From: Eonycteris spelaea
Taxonomy: Eukaryota; Chordata; Mammalia; Chiroptera; Pteropodidae
Assembly (NCBI GenBank): GCA_003508835.1
Contig: PUFA01000106.1
Location: 372,001-436,000 of the forward strand
Length of the DNA: 64,000 bases
Direction: 5' to 3'
A program made the translations under genes and the position numbers. The notes under the pieces were generated by a model that saw only the letters and a program-made list of their open reading frames with translations, searched no databases and was not told where the DNA came from. Below, in pieces: positions 11,282 through 22,760 of the stretch (positions are counted from its first letter, which is position 1; the number at the start of each line of letters is the position of its first letter).

Positions 11282-12689
11282 AGAAGGAGACAAAGTTAAC
11301 TAAGGCATGTTCACTGTTCTCAGGAAGCTTCTGGATCAGCAGCACTTCTAGTCTATTAATAACCCATATTAATACTCTTATTTAGGGGGAATCAGATGTC
11401 AACTGTGTGGTACATTCAATTTTCCAAGCGGAAAACAAATTTTTATATGCTATAAACCCAGTCACACTGAGGAATTTGGATTTTTGTCTTAAAAAAAGGT
11501 TTCCGTTTAAACAAATAGACTTGCATTGTACTTGTTCCTCCATCGAGTCAAATACATTTCCGTAGATGCCATAGCTGTTTATTAAAATTTATTTTCAAAA
11601 ATGATGTACCGGAGAGGAGTATTCTAAATAATTTTAATGGTAGCCAAGAGCAATTCATACTTTTTTTTTTAGAGCTGCAAAGGATATTATACATATGTAA
11701 TGCGCAGTAGTACAGACGTGATATGTGGCTGCCACCGCCCCCACCTGCGTCACTGGCATCTTCCTTCCTCAGGTAGAAGAAATGGAGTCCAGCAGTAAGT
11801 CCCAACACAGGATCCCTGGGAGTTAGTTGACGTTGGACCCTATCTGCCCTCCAAATTTAGTCATATTATATCACTTTATAGTAAAAGACACCAAACAGGG
11901 ATTTCGAAGATTGAAAACCCTTTTCTAGGAAAGGAATCCGAGACTGGTTGTGGTGTGCGCTGTTGGAGTCTAGTTCTCCTCTTATAGCACTCTCTGGGCA
12001 AATGTTTATGCTGCTGTGTAACTAAACCGCCAAGTTACCGCAGTTATTTTTTAATGACGATAAGGACCAGGGTATAGAGTGATTTTTATTGTACTCCGCT
12101 CCTAGATGTATATTGTTGAAGCCACATTGTTTGGCTTCAGAATCATTGTATTCCATATTGTGCTGATTAATTGTGTGGAATATCACATTTTTTTTTCTAA
12201 ATTTGTAATAGTAAGCCAGTTATCAAAAGCCGGTAGCCAGTTTCAGGCCTTCATCAAATGTTGGCATTAGGCTTATTAAAATTTCTAATCATTTGTTAAA
12301 TTCAAGTAATAAAAGAAAATTCAAGGTCACCGTTTTATGGCTGACGCTTATCTTTTTAATTCTAAACATTTACCTTTTTTGGGTAGGGAAAATAGACTAG
12401 TTGGCATCTGGTTTGTAATTCACCTTGCCACGTTTTGCAGCCGAATGTCTTAGGGTAAATGCCAATAACTGTTCATGAAGTTCGTTTTATGGCAGTATGA
12501 TACATGGCAAACAGAACAAACAATCTCCATTCTTTTTTCAAGTGGAAATTTTAATTGTCTCTAGTGTAATAAAATGGGATGAAAATGATAGTTCGGAAGA
12601 TGGCCAATGAAGAGAACACAGAGCAGTGACTATAACAATACTTTGAGAGAGAGACTTTGAAAATAATAATAGCTCTTTGTGATGTTTTT
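11282..12689. other. Unique DNA, nothing recognised
   Basis: No gene or dispersed repeat was identified. A T10 run lies near 11,661. The frame at 11548-11808 (minus, 86 codons) has no family features. Confidence 0.45.
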
Positions 12690-12882
12690 AAGTGGCAGAC
12701 ATACTCTTAAGTCTTTTATGGGCACTTTTATATGCTTAATATCCTTTATGATTGTTTTTATTTTTGGTTGGAAGACGAGACAGCTGAGGCACAGAGAAGC
12801 CAAGCACTCACAGTGAACCCAGTCCTGGGTGAGATGAGATTCAAATACCCAGGCAGTCTGACTTCCAGAGCTGCCTCTTGGT
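12690..12882 (-). repeat. MIR SINE
   Basis: The plus strand reads as the reverse complement of MIR: 'gagacagctgaggcacagagaagcc' (MIR 'gaggaaactgaggcacagag'), then 'gattcaaatacccaggcagtctgac' and 'tccagagctgcc'. This covers most of the core and the tRNA-related half. Confidence 0.85.
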
Positions 12883-14984
12883 AATTCTAATACATATTAA
12901 TGACGACTGCATAAAAATTATTTACATGAGAAAATGTTACATTTTCTTTTAAAAGGTAACTGCCATCTAAAAAAATCTGTAACGACAAGTTTTCTAAGTC
13001 ATAGAGTCAAAGGCAGCAGCTGCTAAGTTCTGTGTTTAGGCTCTAGAGCTCTGTTGAACTTCGGAAATACGTACAGAGGTGCTGCTTGGGCTTATCTGTG
13101 GGGAGTGTGTTCACAGAATTCATCATAATCTTAAAGAGATCAGATTGGTGACACAAAAGCTTTGGAAATGACTTCTTTAGGACGTCATTGAACTTGAGTC
13201 ACAAAAGTATATATGTATATTTACCCATAGGTATGTGTGTATATGTAATAGCTAGGTCTGCGTATAAATACATGTGAATATTCATAAATACACACCCACA
13301 GATTCCTAGTACACATTATTTTGCATGTTTTTAGCAGAAAACAACATTGTGTTACATTTTGAGTAGTTTTAACCTTCCCTTCATCCTAAATACGTTTATC
13401 CCAAGGGAGGACAGGCTTATCTCAAAAGGTTACATCAGTGGACATAATTTCTCAAGAAATGTTTTTATTTAGTTTTCTTTAAAGAATTTGTAGTTAAAGG
13501 AATTGTAAAATTGTGATCACCTGTTGACTTGTGCAAAACTCCATTGAAGCAAAGACTAAGATGCATTTGTTTGTCGTATGCGTAGTGTGGTTTATGCTTA
13601 CTGTATGCATACATAATAAGGACAACCTTTGAAAAATTTGGGTCTAAATGTCAGGAACCAAAAAGAACTCTATCATGTGTGTTATTAATATGTTTCACTA
13701 TCTAAAAGAATATTCCATCATGTAGTAGGAATGTCACATTACCATAATTTTCTTATATCAAATACATGCATTTAGCAAGTACATTAGGGGAGCATCTGCC
13801 TTGAAAGAAGAAAATTCATTTTGTACTGAGCTTCATGATGTCCCAATGCTGAACTGTCCAATCTACTTTCAAAATAGATCAATATTTTAGAAGTAATATT
13901 TGTATCCTCTGTGTAGCATTTTGCTATATTTAGGTAAACTGGCTTTGCGTTCACAGAGAACAAAGTAACGTGGACTTTGGCAATTATCTTTTTAACAGAG
14001 TCAATGTAGACACAATGTTAAGTGGACAAGGTTGTATCTCTTTGTTTTTACTACTTGTTAAACTGTGTATTTTGTCCAAATTGTTAAATAATTATCAGAT
14101 CTTCATTTTTTTTTGTTCTATAGTTATCGTACGCCTATTATGTTTATAAATCAGGTATAATTTATTAAAGGACTGTTTTTATAAATTTAAATTGAGTTAA
14201 AGGAAGAATATTTGTAGTTAAAAAAATAAACCTAGAAAAATCTTATCAGATTATTAGAACATTTTAAAATCAAATTAAAATTTATAAATCTGGTAAAGAT
14301 AAGAATATAAATTATAGGTAGAATATATAAAACTACAATTATTTGACTGTGGTTTCCAGTTTTCACATGATTCACAATAACATTTCAGGATATTAATACC
14401 ATTGCTATCCCATGATACATTTATAAAAATGTACTTTTTTAAAAAAAGTAGAATCATTTGTTTCAATGACATATTTAACAACTGCGGTTACACTATTCAT
14501 TTGCCTCACATATGAAAACATGTATTATCTATATAAATTTGATAAGTAATCATGTTTTTATTAGAAGCCGCAAATTTCACAGGTAGGATGTGTACTTATT
14601 CTACTAGCTTTGCAGAACCGTAGATGGTATCAGAAGTCACGTGTTATCTCCTCAGGTAGCAGTCTGTGTTCTCACAGAGATCACAATTTTGTCAGACCTC
14701 TCAGGTAAACTGTTGAGAGGTTCGTTTGGCATGTTGCTTCCTGATTGTCAAAAATACAGGTCAGATGTTGCTCGGCACCGATTGCGACACTAGTCGGGTC
14801 ATCTCGCTACACTTTCTCCCCCTTAAGCGTTTCCAGCTTGTCGTCTCGCAGCTTCGAATAGCGTGTCTGTTCTGTCCGTACAAACTATGCACCTTTGGAC
14901 ACTGCTCCTCTCTTAAACCCAATTTTGTTTCTGAATTTCATGCATATGTTTCACTGAATATCTGTCTTTATTTAAGACTGAATT
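12883..14984. other. Unique AT-rich DNA
   Basis: No gene was seen. A near-palindrome of T and A runs lies at 14432-14450. A TA/TG-rich degenerate tract occupies about 13,205-13,310. No repeat family was recognised. Confidence 0.45.
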
Positions 14985-15205
14985 CCTGTTTTCTTCTAAA
15001 ATTGCTCTCGCACTGTAGTCTTCCCAACTCAAAAGCCTTAGGGTCACCAACGACTCCTTCTTCTTCTTCTTTTTCTCGTTAATAAATTAAATTAGTGTCT
15101 ATTCTTCGAAATATCTCATCTTTCTCTTCCCATGGTCACTCCGTCGATCCTGGAAAGTATTGCCCACTAGGACCTACTGCAATAGCCTCTTGTTTGAGCA
15201 AGATC
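14985..15205 (+). repeat. L2 LINE, ORF2 3' part (decayed)
   Basis: Two L2 landmarks appear in order on the plus strand: 'cccaactcaaaagccttagggtcacc...gactcc' and about 150 bp later 'ctactgcaatagcctc'. The spacing fits the L2 consensus. Frames are broken, so no functional protein is implied. Confidence 0.7.
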
Positions 15206-16009
15206 AAATTGCTTATAAAATTTTTGTTTGTGATTTTAGGGTTTCTATAAAGTGGTTTTCTTGCTTAATGTGAATTCAAATTGTAAATTACAATTCGTGG
15301 AAATATTTATCATTACAAATTGCGCCCTAGGAATCTAGCACAGGGTCTAGTTCAGACGAGATGCTGATGACATGGCTCGTAACTAGATGAGTGAATATAA
15401 ATGAAAACTGAGAGAGAGAATACGAACACGATAAAAGGTGTGAACAATATGAGTACAGTATGTAAAATCCCTTGTCATGCCTCTGGTATGTAATCCATAC
15501 CTCACAAGCTTATATTTTGTCCTTTTCTGGATGTGACCTTAGTGTTTTCACGAATGTTGATGGAGTCATTGGGGCCCCGTTGTCTGACAGGTGGTGACAG
15601 AGTTGACTTTGCTTCAACTAATTCCATCTCTAGACCACTTTTAATCTTTCTAATTTTCTTTCTCATCTTAGTTTTCAACCTCAGTATTCAGGGTTTTTTT
15701 TTTTTTTTCAATACAAACTCACCCACCCCTAAAACCTAACATTAGGAGAATTTAAAAATCCGTTGTTCAAGAATGCAGCCATTTTGCGGATATTTTTGTG
15801 AAGGAAAACCAGCGATCAGTGAAGGGAAGTGAGTTGCACAAATCTATAGAACTTCATAGTGACAGGGTTGACATTTGAAGAGCTATCATCTCTTTCATGG
15901 TCCATCAAAACCACCATTCATCATGGGGTCATACCATCCTGGTCATTCTCTGTCTCCCCTCCTTGAATCCTGGATCTGTCCTCATCCTTTCTGACTCTGT
16001 CCAGTTCCC
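15206..16009. other. Unique DNA with T-rich tract
   Basis: No gene or repeat family was recognised. A T15 run lies at about 15,695-15,709. Confidence 0.4.
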
Positions 16010-16330
16010 TGAGAGATGATTGCCGGTTCGCATCACACAGGCGCCCTTATTTTCTGAGTCTTGGTGGTTTCAGCTAATGGGAGCGTGGAAGGGTAGAAGT
16101 CTGTTTCTCCTACACAACCTCCTCTGGACCATAGCTGTGGGTGGTTACTGTGCCCCTCCACAGCTGTGGGCCGGGGGGCCTTGCGACCAGCTGCTTCTCC
16201 AGGCCTCCAGTCCCCATGGGGCCCCAGAAGCTATGCTTTCTCCCCCTGCCTCTCTCCTTGTCCTCCTAAAACCACTTATACCTCTGGGTCCTTCTTTAAT
16301 GTGTTCGAACATCTGAGTTGTAGTCTCCTA
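16010..16330. other. GC-rich block, possible ancient repeat
   Basis: This short GC-rich island has the feel of an old, diverged transposon or LTR (a 'ctccacagctgtggg' palindromic word and a pyrimidine-rich 3' part), but I could not place it in a family. Its plus-strand frame of 98 codons has no signature. Confidence 0.25.
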
Positions 16331-17559
16331 CCGGAAATGAATGATAGAGATAAAGTGACCATTTAAAGAGTGGAAGTCTTTTTGTGTCAGCTTTACCATC
16401 TAAATTCCAATGTTTGAGTCCATATTTGGTTCTCAACTCTTGTGCATTTATTTTCTTGCATTTTCCAAATAAAGTGGAAATTAAAACGAAGAGTTCTTGT
16501 ACCTCTATTAAGATACAGAATGAAAGGAAAGGGATTAGGTTTTTAAAATTACTTTTCTTGAATTAGTATATATGTGTCTTATATATATTTGACACCATTA
16601 TTATTTCTTCTGAGACAATGAAGTGCTTCTGGTAAACAGTAGCTTATGTTTTGTTCTTTAAATGGCAGTGAGGTTGTTGAAAGATTTCTGTGTGATGGTG
16701 TGATGTTTAAATTAAATATAGATTTGGGGTTCTGAGCCTGCTGAGATGAACGCGCTGAAATCATGGACGGACCAATCACAGCAAACTGGAATGACGGCCA
16801 TTACATTGGTTGACACTTGTTTATTTTCAGACAAACAATTTGACTTTTTCTCAGACCGAATTGAAACAAATGGCTTTAGTGTTGTCAAGATTAGGTATTT
16901 AGGCAGAGTTTACATTTTAAGCAAGTCAATTCTTGGATTCCGTTAAAGTTACAATAAAAGTGACATTAAAAGCAAATTTCGTCGTTGCTACTTTTCCTCT
17001 GGAATTTTGTAGCACAGCGAACCAAGGCATACTCCTGTCTATTTTTTAGTGTTGTCGTCAAGCCCAAAACAAATTTGTCAGTTTATACAACTACTTTCGG
17101 TCTTTAAAGATGTCTATCAACTGGACTGTGTGTTTTAAAGCTCTAGTCATGTGCGCCTCAAGGACATGCTAAATCTGGTCACATCTACATAGCTCTAAAT
17201 TTTTGGCAGAGTGATCCGCCCATTGTGTCTCAACACTCTTAATAAATTTAAAACACTTTTTTTCCTTTTAGCCCTTCTTTGTCAAGCATAGATTGATACC
17301 TCACAGAGCCATAATTTTGTCTACTACTTTATTAAATTTAAATAGATAAATATGAAAAGACACAGTCTCCTCTATGATGAGCTTATTTTACAATAGAGAA
17401 GTTAAGAAGCATTTCCATGCAAAACTGTGATACCATTACAATTTAGTAAGGGCAATACAAATAAAATGCTTTGAGAGTGCAGAAGAAATGGATTTTAACA
17501 TTTTTGACACTGCTAAAGTTGTTTAACTGGTAAGGATGTCACATGAGACGACTAGTTAG
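16331..17559. other. Unique AT-rich DNA
   Basis: Nothing recognised beyond short open frames. No splice-like or RNA-gene features were noted. Confidence 0.4.
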
Positions 17560-17685
17560 GCTGAAAATTCCTTGAGAGCGGAGGCCAGGTAATTGTGTCT
17601 CTTCAGGGGCAAAGCACTGCTTCTTGTCCATAATAGGACCTGCATCGCTATTGAGTGTTGAAATCATAGTGATATTCTGGGAGAA
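17560..17685 (+). repeat. L2 3'-end fragment
   Basis: The series 'ctgaaaattccttgagagcggaggccagg', then 'caaagcactg', then 'ccataataggacctg' mirrors the L2 3' untranslated end (ccttgagggcaggga, cagcacagtg, acatagtaggtgct). Divergence is high. Confidence 0.6.
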
Positions 17686-18399
17686 TGGCATAACTTTCTT
17701 TTCGAAATGTTCTGAGAAGAAATAAAATTTAGAGTAGAGATTGTAGAAAGCACACGCATGCGGATGAAGCCCTGCCTCTCCATAGCCAAAGCCCCCAGAC
17801 AACAGGTGCTCCCTGAATGCCACGCCCGCGAGGATCTCTTCACGTCCCTGGCAATTACTGACTTCTGTCACCAGTCCCCAAGACCTGGGCCAGTAGAGAG
17901 TAGTTGTCACACCAAAGCCACTGGTGTGCACCTCAGTGAGTTCTCAGAGCACCGAGGGTCCACCCCGTCTCCGTGGCTTCCTGCCCACCTGCATCCCCCT
18001 CATCGCTGGGGACCAGCTCTGCTTTGCCCTTACCTGAAGCCACACGCTTCACTCTCTAACCTTCCAGCTTGCGCTCCCACCACTGTGCCCTGTAGGTCCT
18101 TTGGAGGACTCTCACCACCGACTGCTGTCATAGTGGGTGTATGTCGGTACTGGGCACTTTGCGTGGCATTGGCTCATGGTGTTCCTGTCGATGAAACTGG
18201 AAAATTCCCAACTCCGAATCAGCTCAACTATCTGTCTTCCACGTCTGCACCCAGCCTGCTTAGCATTGGTGAGGACATAACACAGCGGTACAAGTCGTCA
18301 CGTGTCACACGGCTGGGAAAACCCAACTCTTCTCTTTGACGGCAGCTGTTTTAAATCCCTCCTTTATGTTTTCAAACTGAGTATTCTTCCTTTGATTCT
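17686..18399. other. GC-richer island with longest chance ORF
   Basis: This is a moderately GC-rich unique block. It contains the longest open frame of the window, 193 codons on the plus strand (17758-18339). The translation has no hydrophobic core pattern, motif or similarity I recognise, it runs directly downstream of an L2 scrap, and no promoter is visible, so it is not called as a gene. Confidence 0.35.
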
Positions 18400-18423
18400 C
18401 ACACACACACACGCGCGCGCACA
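18400..18423 (+). repeat. (CA)n(CG)n dinucleotide tract
   Basis: A 24-bp run of strictly alternating pyrimidine-purine sequence switches from CA to CG units. Alternating CG/CA tracts are known Z-DNA-prone sequences. It is short. Confidence 0.85.
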
Positions 18424-18444
18424 ATCAAATTCCTTGGAACTTTC

Positions 18445-18572
18445 GGGTAAAATACAAGACCGTAAGCTCCATGGAGGCAGAGAACTTTCACATCTTAAGG
18501 GTTATATCCTCAGTGCCTAGAGCAGTGCTAGGTAAGCAGGTGTTCAATAAATAGCCTTTAAATGAAGGACTG
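18445..18572 (+). repeat. L2 3' end, well preserved
   Basis: The L2 3' terminus is clear on the plus strand: 'gtaagctccatggaggcagaga', 'atatcctcagtgcctagagcagtgct', and finally 'caggtgttcaataaatag'. The AATAAA-like word lies in the tail of the element. Confidence 0.85.
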
Positions 18573-19374
18573 TCTGCGCATTGATTTGTGCATTTGAAAT
18601 TTTGATACATGTTCGCCAGCGGTCTTCCAAAAGGCTATTCTAGTCGAGTTCCTACCAAATCTTTGTGAAAATACTTTTATCCTCATCATGTTAACACGGG
18701 ACATTATAAATGTATGCATATTTTTAATTTTTGCTAACCTAATAGGGAAAAAACAAAACAAATCTAAAAACTCTATTATTTAAATAACTGCCTTGCTAAT
18801 TAATGAAGTTGTTTACAATCTTTTAATTTTTTTTGACTATTCTTTTCAATACATTTTCTGTTGTTTTTACTCATGAAAATTCATCACGAAATTTTGAACA
18901 ATAATTATTTTCCCAATACATAATAAACTTGTCATAAACTTTTAATGCTTTTAGTGTACAGAAATTTAAAATATGTTGCAATAAAATTCATCAATATTCC
19001 TTTATTTCTGTTTTTTAATGTATTACTTAAGAAGGCTTTTTCTACTCAGCTTATATAACCATTTTCTTTAAAATTTTCATTCAAATATTTATTCTATCTT
19101 CCAATTATCCTCAATTCTGAGAGTTAGGCTAAAGCCTTTAGTTATAGTTAGTAAATATTAACCTCTGTTTGTAGGTGTAACATTTATTTCTTTGTATGTT
19201 TTGAAGCTTCTGTTTTGTTTTTTGGCTTCTGATTTTTTTTTTTCTATCTTAAAATCCTGGGACCCTTTTCAAAGTGGTGACTTAAAATTGGTATTGTTTC
19301 TCATATGCTAAATTTATCAGCAGTTCATAATTTCAATTACAATTCAAGTTTTGTTTAATTTTTCCTGATATTCC
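18573..19374. other. AT-rich DNA with T tracts
   Basis: No gene or confident repeat. T-rich segments occur at about 18,822-18,835 and 19,232-19,243. Confidence 0.4.
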
Positions 19375-19500
19375 AGGGTATATGCTGAGTGTCCATTATG
19401 TTAATAGGTTTTGTTCTAGATCAATAAAAATTATTTCTCTTAAAGATCTATAGCCTGTTGAAACAGACAGACATATAAACATATAAATTAAAATAGAATG
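19375..19500 (-). repeat. L2 3'-end fragment, diverged
   Basis: The plus strand reads 'gctgagtgtccattatgttaataggttttgttcta' and then 'acagacagacatataaacatataaatta', matching in order the reverse complement of the L2 tail (gagcacctactatgtgcc... gacagacaagtaaacaaata). Confidence 0.5.
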
Positions 19501-19745
19501 TGATTATTACTGTTTTAGCTCAAATGTAGTGGTCACGAGGTTCACAGCCAAAGGAAATATTGATACTACAACATCTGTGGTTTCATAGAGCAATGAAGGA
19601 CTCTTCACTTCTACCTGGAATTTTTTCTTTTCTTTTCTACCTAATAGCCTGGATCAGAACACTCTGAATTTGGGACTGAAAAAAAATTATTTCAGTTAAG
19701 AAACCCACATTCTCTCTTGTTTTCTTGTGCAGAGAATGTAGCTGT

Positions 19746-19765
19746 AAAAAAAAAAAAAAAAAAAA
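19746..19765 (+). repeat. A20 homopolymer
   Basis: Twenty adenines in a row. The upstream sequence does not resemble any SINE or processed gene copy I know, so a retroposon tail is possible but unsupported. Confidence 0.9.
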
Positions 19766-22539
19766 CCCAGCATGTACATAGAAGACTATATGATAAAAAA
19801 TATAAAACTGGCCTGAGGAGCTATTTTTACTCATAGGTTTATTGATACTTATTACAATGAAAAATATATTTATAGCTTTAATACTTAAAATCTCTTTGTC
19901 ACTTCTAATATCTTTGACATTTTAAATTGACCGTTTGATATTGAATATATTTTCTAAACTAAAATCGTAGAAATGTACTTACTTGTCGACTTTGTATTAA
20001 CCTGACTGTACCTGGGAGAATTTCCTTATCTTAAAAGTGGCAGGAATGTGCTCTTAGAGCAAGAATCTTAGAGGTAAGACAGAGTTCAGACAGAACGAGA
20101 CTATTTCTTATTTGGGCGGAGTGTTTGTGGATGTTTGATGCCAATCTGAGGTGCAGAGTTATAAGTTACAGTAAGAATTCAGATGAGTTTAACGAAATAA
20201 AGGGACATTGGTATGTCGTGAAGAAAAAGAGGGGAAGTGTGAGACTCGGACTTTCTGCTTGTTCTGTGTTAATCACAGTTCCTTTTAGGATGTGTTTCCT
20301 TGGAAACGGAACAAACACATTCGGAATATCTTATACAGGATGGTGGAGAACAGGCTGTTTTTAACTGGTGGCCAAGAACAACCTGATGTTCTGAGCTACA
20401 AATTGAAAGTGAAGGTTACTTTCTTGTAGACTTTATCTTAAAGCAGTAAAACGAGTAACTGCAGCTACAACTGAAAGTATTGATTTTGTAATTTCAGCAA
20501 ATTAAGAACAAGACAGAAAACCTATTAAACCTTTCCACTGATTGCCAGGGTACTTTTTGGTGATTCTGAGGTTGACATTAAAATTACGTATACCTATCTC
20601 TTCAAAGTAGCACGTATACATTATATAGAAGATGATAAATGGAATTTTGATAAGAATGTGAATTTTTACATTTTAAATGTGAAACTTGTGAAGCCTGACA
20701 CTTTGATGTCAAACAGCTTATCTAATTTTCATAAATTTTATAAATTGGGGTTAAAGTTAGATGTACATTTATTATGGCTTAATAAATTAAACTTTTCACA
20801 GAACCAGAAGATATTTGTAATAAAAATAGAGAAACTCTGATGATAACATGGCAGAACATTATGAATAACAACTATATAAAATATATTGCGATGACTACTG
20901 AAAAGTGATCAAATTATATATTTTTTGTATACAAACAGAAAACAATCTGTCTTATCGTTTCATGGAACACATCAAATGTTTTAAAATGTAATATTAAGAT
21001 TGAGCGAATGTATTAAAATTTACCTTAATCCTAATGTCAGATGGTTTTGAATTATTTGATAAAGGGCTGATATTCTACAATTATATAAATCCAGGACATT
21101 ATACCTTTTTTTCCCCCACACTCAACCCCAAATATCATATATATTAGGTAGATAACATTAGAAAAAATAATTTTTTTAAAATGTCAAGGTCTGCCTCAGG
21201 GAAAATCACAACAAAAATATCTTTAAACCACAAGAAAAAGGTAAGCAACTGGGACAGCTCTCATTTCAGTTAATTCAGTGATTCACCCGCACATGGTTTT
21301 TTTTCCTATTTGTTGTTTTAAATCTTTTTACTTCACCCTCTTCAGTTTGTCAGTTTTGTCTTCTTGATTGCAAGACAGGCTGGTATTCACATTGAAAACA
21401 AAATAATATTCACTGGAAGCAAAGGGCTGTTTCTTCCTTTGCATCTCTTTTTAGGAGCAAGAAAACCTTTCCCATAAGCTCTCTAGATTATTTTTCTCTC
21501 CTGCCTCGTTGACCAAAAGTTCATTAAATTTCTATAACTTCCCTAACCTCTGATAAGGTGAATGGGACAATCACAATGAGATTGTGAGTCCCAGTAGTGT
21601 TTAATTAACACAATTTTAGGACAAAACATTACCCAGAGGTACATGACTCTGTGTATGGGGCAGATTCCTGAATGAAATCGGGGCTAAGAAGAAAGATCGA
21701 TTTGGGGTGGTCAGTGACAGGGCACACTGCAATAGAGTTGACTTTCATGAAACTCAACATACATATAGGTAATATGTATGGGACATGATAGTTGCAGTAG
21801 TGTGATCTAGATTTTACATCTATAAACTGAAAGCTGAATGAAAATTCTCTTAACTATCTGAAGAAATAGATAAAATTCCATCTATCTTCCAAAAGATAAA
21901 TGGAAATAATATTTCACCTAATGTTTTATGTGATTATTTGAATATTATTTGAAGCGTGAGAAAAATAGCATTCCAACCAATTCTAGATCACTTGTAAAAA
22001 GATTTAAATAAATGACGTGGCCATGTGTTTTGCAGTTTTTTTTTTTAAACTCAAACATTGCTTTTCATTTATTCTTTTTTTAAGTCTGCCATGTTACCAG
22101 TTTCCAAAAAAAATTATGATCATACCATCATTTGTAGTAATGTTTGATCCTAAAGATCTTTGATTATCTTGCTCCACAGAAAAACAGATTTTCCATCAAT
22201 GTGAGAAAGACCCTTTAGTGTTAGAATGGTTTTGGGAAAGGAGAGGGATAAGAAGTTTGACTTTCTCCAAACAGAGGGGGTCAGACAGCACTAGACAGTG
22301 TGTTTGCAACTGAATCCTAGATGTGTAACAAACATGAAATTTCTCAAACCCACCTAGGGTTCATGAGTCCATAGCTTTGATTCTGTGGGAGAGAAGTGGT
22401 TAGGAATAACTGGAATATTAGCCAGTAGATTACTTTCATTCATGATAGCCATGGTGGATTCCATCAGATTTAGCATTTTTGTTAATGCATGATCTGTATC
22501 TCCCTTTCATGGAGTCCTTCATTTTACTTCATGCACACA
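19766..22539. other. Unique AT-rich DNA
   Basis: No gene, RNA or repeat family was recognised over this stretch. Occasional regulatory words occur (for example TGACGTGG at about 22,013, an ATF6/UPRE-like octamer), but single words at this length are expected by chance. Confidence 0.4.
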
Positions 22540-22760
22540 TTTATTTATCATTTACCATGTATCTAGCACTAAAATAAGCATTTGAAAGACCTAAGGATGA
22601 ATCACATCGTGTCCCTTCTTTAAGGATATTAAAGTCTACTGAAGGAGGTGAGCATATTTAGAAATAAAGTAGAAAGTATATAGTTCCAGGAAAGAGGAAC
22701 AGATGTGAGTAGCCAAGGAAAGTGAAATTAAGTCTTGCTGGAGAATCAAGAATGGCTCTG
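22540..22760 (-). repeat. L2 3'-end fragment
   Basis: The reverse-complement L2 order is visible on the plus strand: 'tttatttatcatttaccatgtatctagcac', 'aaggatgaatcacatcgtgtccc', 'aaggatattaaagtctactgaagg', then an 'agaatggct' word typical of the next L2 block. Confidence 0.65.

Noticed and set aside
17758..18339. 193-codon plus-strand open frame
   Set aside because: Longest in the window but no domain, signal or composition typical of protein, lies in a GC-richer island downstream of an L2 scrap, and no promoter or splice context is visible.
19746..19765. A20 run as a retrogene poly(A) tail
   Set aside because: Upstream sequence shows no SINE or gene-like content and no target-site duplication was seen.
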